Below are positions 13,086-14,497 of a stretch of DNA of 14,497 nucleotides, piece by piece. Position numbers and translations under genes: made by a program. This DNA comes from an uncultured Pseudomonadales bacterium (GTDB lineage Bacteria; Pseudomonadota; Gammaproteobacteria; Pseudomonadales; IMCC2047): the NCBI GenBank assembly GCA_947258895.1, contig CAMYKE010000058.1, positions 1-14,497 on the forward strand, given 5' to 3'. Under the pieces are notes generated by a model that saw nothing but the letters and a program-made list of their open reading frames with translations, ran no database searches and had not been told where the DNA came from. Each line of letters begins with the position of its first letter. Positions within the stretch are counted from its first letter, which is position 1.

Positions 13086-14081
13086 TTACTGCCCAAAACG
13101 CTCCGGCGCGGCCGGCCTGTTATCCACGATCGCTTCGATTCTCTCCATCACTTCCGGTGTCAGCTTGTCTACCGCATCGATCGAGGCCAGATTATCCTCC
13201 AGTTGGCTCAAACGGGACGCCCCGAGAATGACGGTCGATACATTCGGGTTTTTCAGGCACCAGGCCAGCGACAGATGCGCCACGCTGATGCCGATTTCAT
13301 CGGCCAGGGCCGTCAATTGGCGGATTTTTTCCAGCTTGCGCTCGCCGTCTTCGCCGGTCCACAGGTCTTTTAGCCACTCGTAGCCGGGCAGATTCAGACG
13401 ACTGCCATCGGGGATGCCCTCGTTATATTTGCCGGTTAGCAATCCGCTGGCCAGCGGCGACCAGATCGTGGTGCCCAGCCCGAAGTTTTCATACAGCGGC
13501 GCAAACTCCCCCTCCACCTTATCGCGATGCAGCAGGTTGTATTGTGGCTGTTCCATCGTCGGCGGGGTCAGGGCATAGGCCCGGGCCACGGCATGCGCTT
13601 CGGTGATTTGTTGCGCCGACCACTCGCTGGTACCCCAGTACATCACTTTGCCCTGCTGAATCAGGTTGTGCATCGCGCGCACGGTTTCCTCAAGCGGCGT
13701 ATCGATATCCGGCCGATGGCAGAAGTAAAGATCCAGATAGTCCACCTGCAATCGTCGCAAGGCCGCGTCGCAGGCATCACGCACGTGCTTGGCGCTCAGG
13801 CCGAGTTGCATTTGCCTGTCACCGCCCCAGAATACCTTGGAGGAGACGGCGAAGGTGTCGCGCGGCAAGCCGAGTGCAGATATGGCATCGCCCATGATCT
13901 TCTCGGATTCGCCCGCCTCATAACCTTCGGCGTTATCAAAAAAATTAACACCGGCATCGTAGGCAGTCTGGAGCAGTAGTTTTGCATCGTTCATGTCCAC
14001 CTGCTTGCCAAACGTCACCCACGAGCCGAGCGACAGCGCGGAGACCTTGAGACCGGCTTTTCCTAATCGACGATATTCCAT
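13086..14081 (-). CDS. Aldo/keto reductase, Kv-beta-like
   Basis: This is a 331-residue NADPH-dependent oxidoreductase of the aldo/keto reductase superfamily. The TIM-barrel entry reads YRRLGKAGLKVSALSLGSW. The catalytic tetrad is visible as D49 in FFDNAEGYE, Y54 in the same motif, K82 in VSSKVFW and H122 in LYFCHRPD. The C-terminal cofactor-binding part includes TVILGASRLSQLEDNL. The substitution pattern and length fit the Kv-beta/YghZ-like branch, which reduces aldehydes or ketones; the natural substrate is unknown. The frame extends to a TTG 51 bases upstream, but AGGAGA (minus strand, near plus 14085-14090) sits correctly before the ATG at 14079-14081, and MEYRRLG is the normal start of this family. 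It is divergent from the gene starting at 14220. Confidence 0.9.
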   Translation of the reverse strand: MEYRRLGKAGLKVSALSLGSWVTFGKQVDMNDAKLLLQTAYDAGVNFFDNAEGYEAGESEKIMGDAISALGLPRDTFAVSSKVFWGGDRQMQLGLSAKHVRDACDAALRRLQVDYLDLYFCHRPDIDTPLEETVRAMHNLIQQGKVMYWGTSEWSAQQITEAHAVARAYALTPPTMEQPQYNLLHRDKVEGEFAPLYENFGLGTTIWSPLASGLLTGKYNEGIPDGSRLNLPGYEWLKDLWTGEDGERKLEKIRQLTALADEIGISVAHLSLAWCLKNPNVSTVILGASRLSQLEDNLASIDAVDKLTPEVMERIEAIVDNRPAAPERFGQ

Positions 14082-14219
14082 GTGTTCTCCTTGTCCAACG
14101 GGTTTTCCGGTGCGATCGTCCCGCTGTCGCAACGGGCTGCGGTAAGCTACAGCAATAACCTGGGTACCGGAATGCGCGAAAGATACATCTTACACCGGAT
14201 TTACCGATAAAATACGATC

Positions 14220-14497
14220 ATGTGCTATTGCTTTAAACTGTGCCGCTTTGCCCGCACGTTGCTCGCGGCTCTGCTGACGGCTCTGCTGACGGCTCTGCTG
14301 ACGGTTCTGCTATCGGGCACGCCGGCGCTCGCTGCGGAGGTCGACAGCTTTACGGAACGCCATTTGCAACTGCGTGATTCGCGCCTTGCCCTGCAGGCCC
14401 GTTTCAACAAGGCATTGCGAGCCGGGATAAAAGAGGCCAATCGCAGTGATATGGCTTGCGACACCGAGGCGCTCTACGAAAGCGTGCGCGATGCGCT
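14220..14497 (+). CDS. Exported protein of unknown function, N-terminal fragment
   Basis: The first 92 codons are visible and run off the window end. The product starts MCYCFKLCRFARTLL, then a hydrophobic core that repeats ALLT three times, and a signal-peptidase-like site at about TPALAAE. The mature start (VDSFTERHLQLRDSR...) is charged and helical. No family is recognised; the visible tail contains an acidic CDTEALYESVRD segment. The start has no strong ribosome site; a TAAAAT (14208-14213) seven bases before the ATG would give an almost leaderless mRNA, but no matching -35 was found. It is divergent from the aldo/keto reductase. The signal-peptide core contains a 12-bp tandem repeat (14268-14315). 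Confidence 0.6.
   Translation, partial: MCYCFKLCRFARTLLAALLTALLTALLTVLLSGTPALAAEVDSFTERHLQLRDSRLALQARFNKALRAGIKEANRSDMACDTEALYESVRDA
14268..14315 (+). repeat. 12-bp tandem repeat in the signal-peptide core
   Basis: GCTCTGCTGACG occurs three times head to tail (14268-14279, 14280-14291, 14292-14303), followed by a diverged copy GTTCTGCTATCG (14304-14315). The unit is a multiple of three, so copy changes lengthen or shorten the hydrophobic core by four residues (ALLT) without a frameshift. Confidence 0.9.

Noticed and set aside
14082..14132. Longer TTG start for the aldo/keto reductase
   Set aside because: A good AGGAGA ribosome site and the family-typical MEYRRLG start favour the ATG at 14081.

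Overview
The window looks like chromosomal DNA of a moderately GC-rich gammaproteobacterium with a free-living, probably aquatic life style. This is inferred from gene content: a MASE1/CHASE diguanylate cyclase, a membrane-bound OmpR-type winged-helix/TPR regulator, signal-peptide proteins, outer-membrane barrels and small palindromic mobile elements. No rRNA, tRNA, CRISPR array, prophage or intact transposase was seen. A more precise taxon cannot be read from the sequence.

Layout from left to right. Positions 1-389 hold the likely tail of an upstream gene, a 168-bp palindromic MITE-like element whose border supplies that gene's stop codon, and a leader without genes. Next are a flavin-reductase-like protein (390-1004) and a complete fused ABC exporter (1211-3052). 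A second palindromic element (3107-3234) lies just upstream of a membrane acyltransferase (3291-4370). A two-gene unit follows (4669-6125): a small exported protein with a receiver-like pattern and an outer-membrane barrel carrying a G9 run in its coding sequence. The barrel gene converges on, and overlaps by 17 bp, a 695-codon minus-strand regulator (6109-8196). Divergent from that regulator is a secreted four-cysteine protein (8562-9200). Then come a hairpin cluster, a MASE1-CHASE-GGDEF diguanylate cyclase (9503-11728), an alpha/beta hydrolase whose 3' end looks decayed (minus, 11993-12865), an aldo/keto reductase (minus, 13086-14081), and the first 278 bp of an exported protein with a tandem repeat in its signal peptide (from 14220).

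The genes do not form one pathway; most are single transcription units. Two units deserve attention as possible undescribed systems. The first is the divergent pair regulator / secreted protein. Its intergenic region carries four CTTCA(C/T)G heptamers spaced 10, 11 and 11 bp, the arrangement expected for tandem binding of an OmpR-type winged-helix protein. The second is the exported-protein/outer-membrane-barrel pair, where the G9 run could make the barrel phase-variable. All functions are assigned by reading motifs; no database search was possible.
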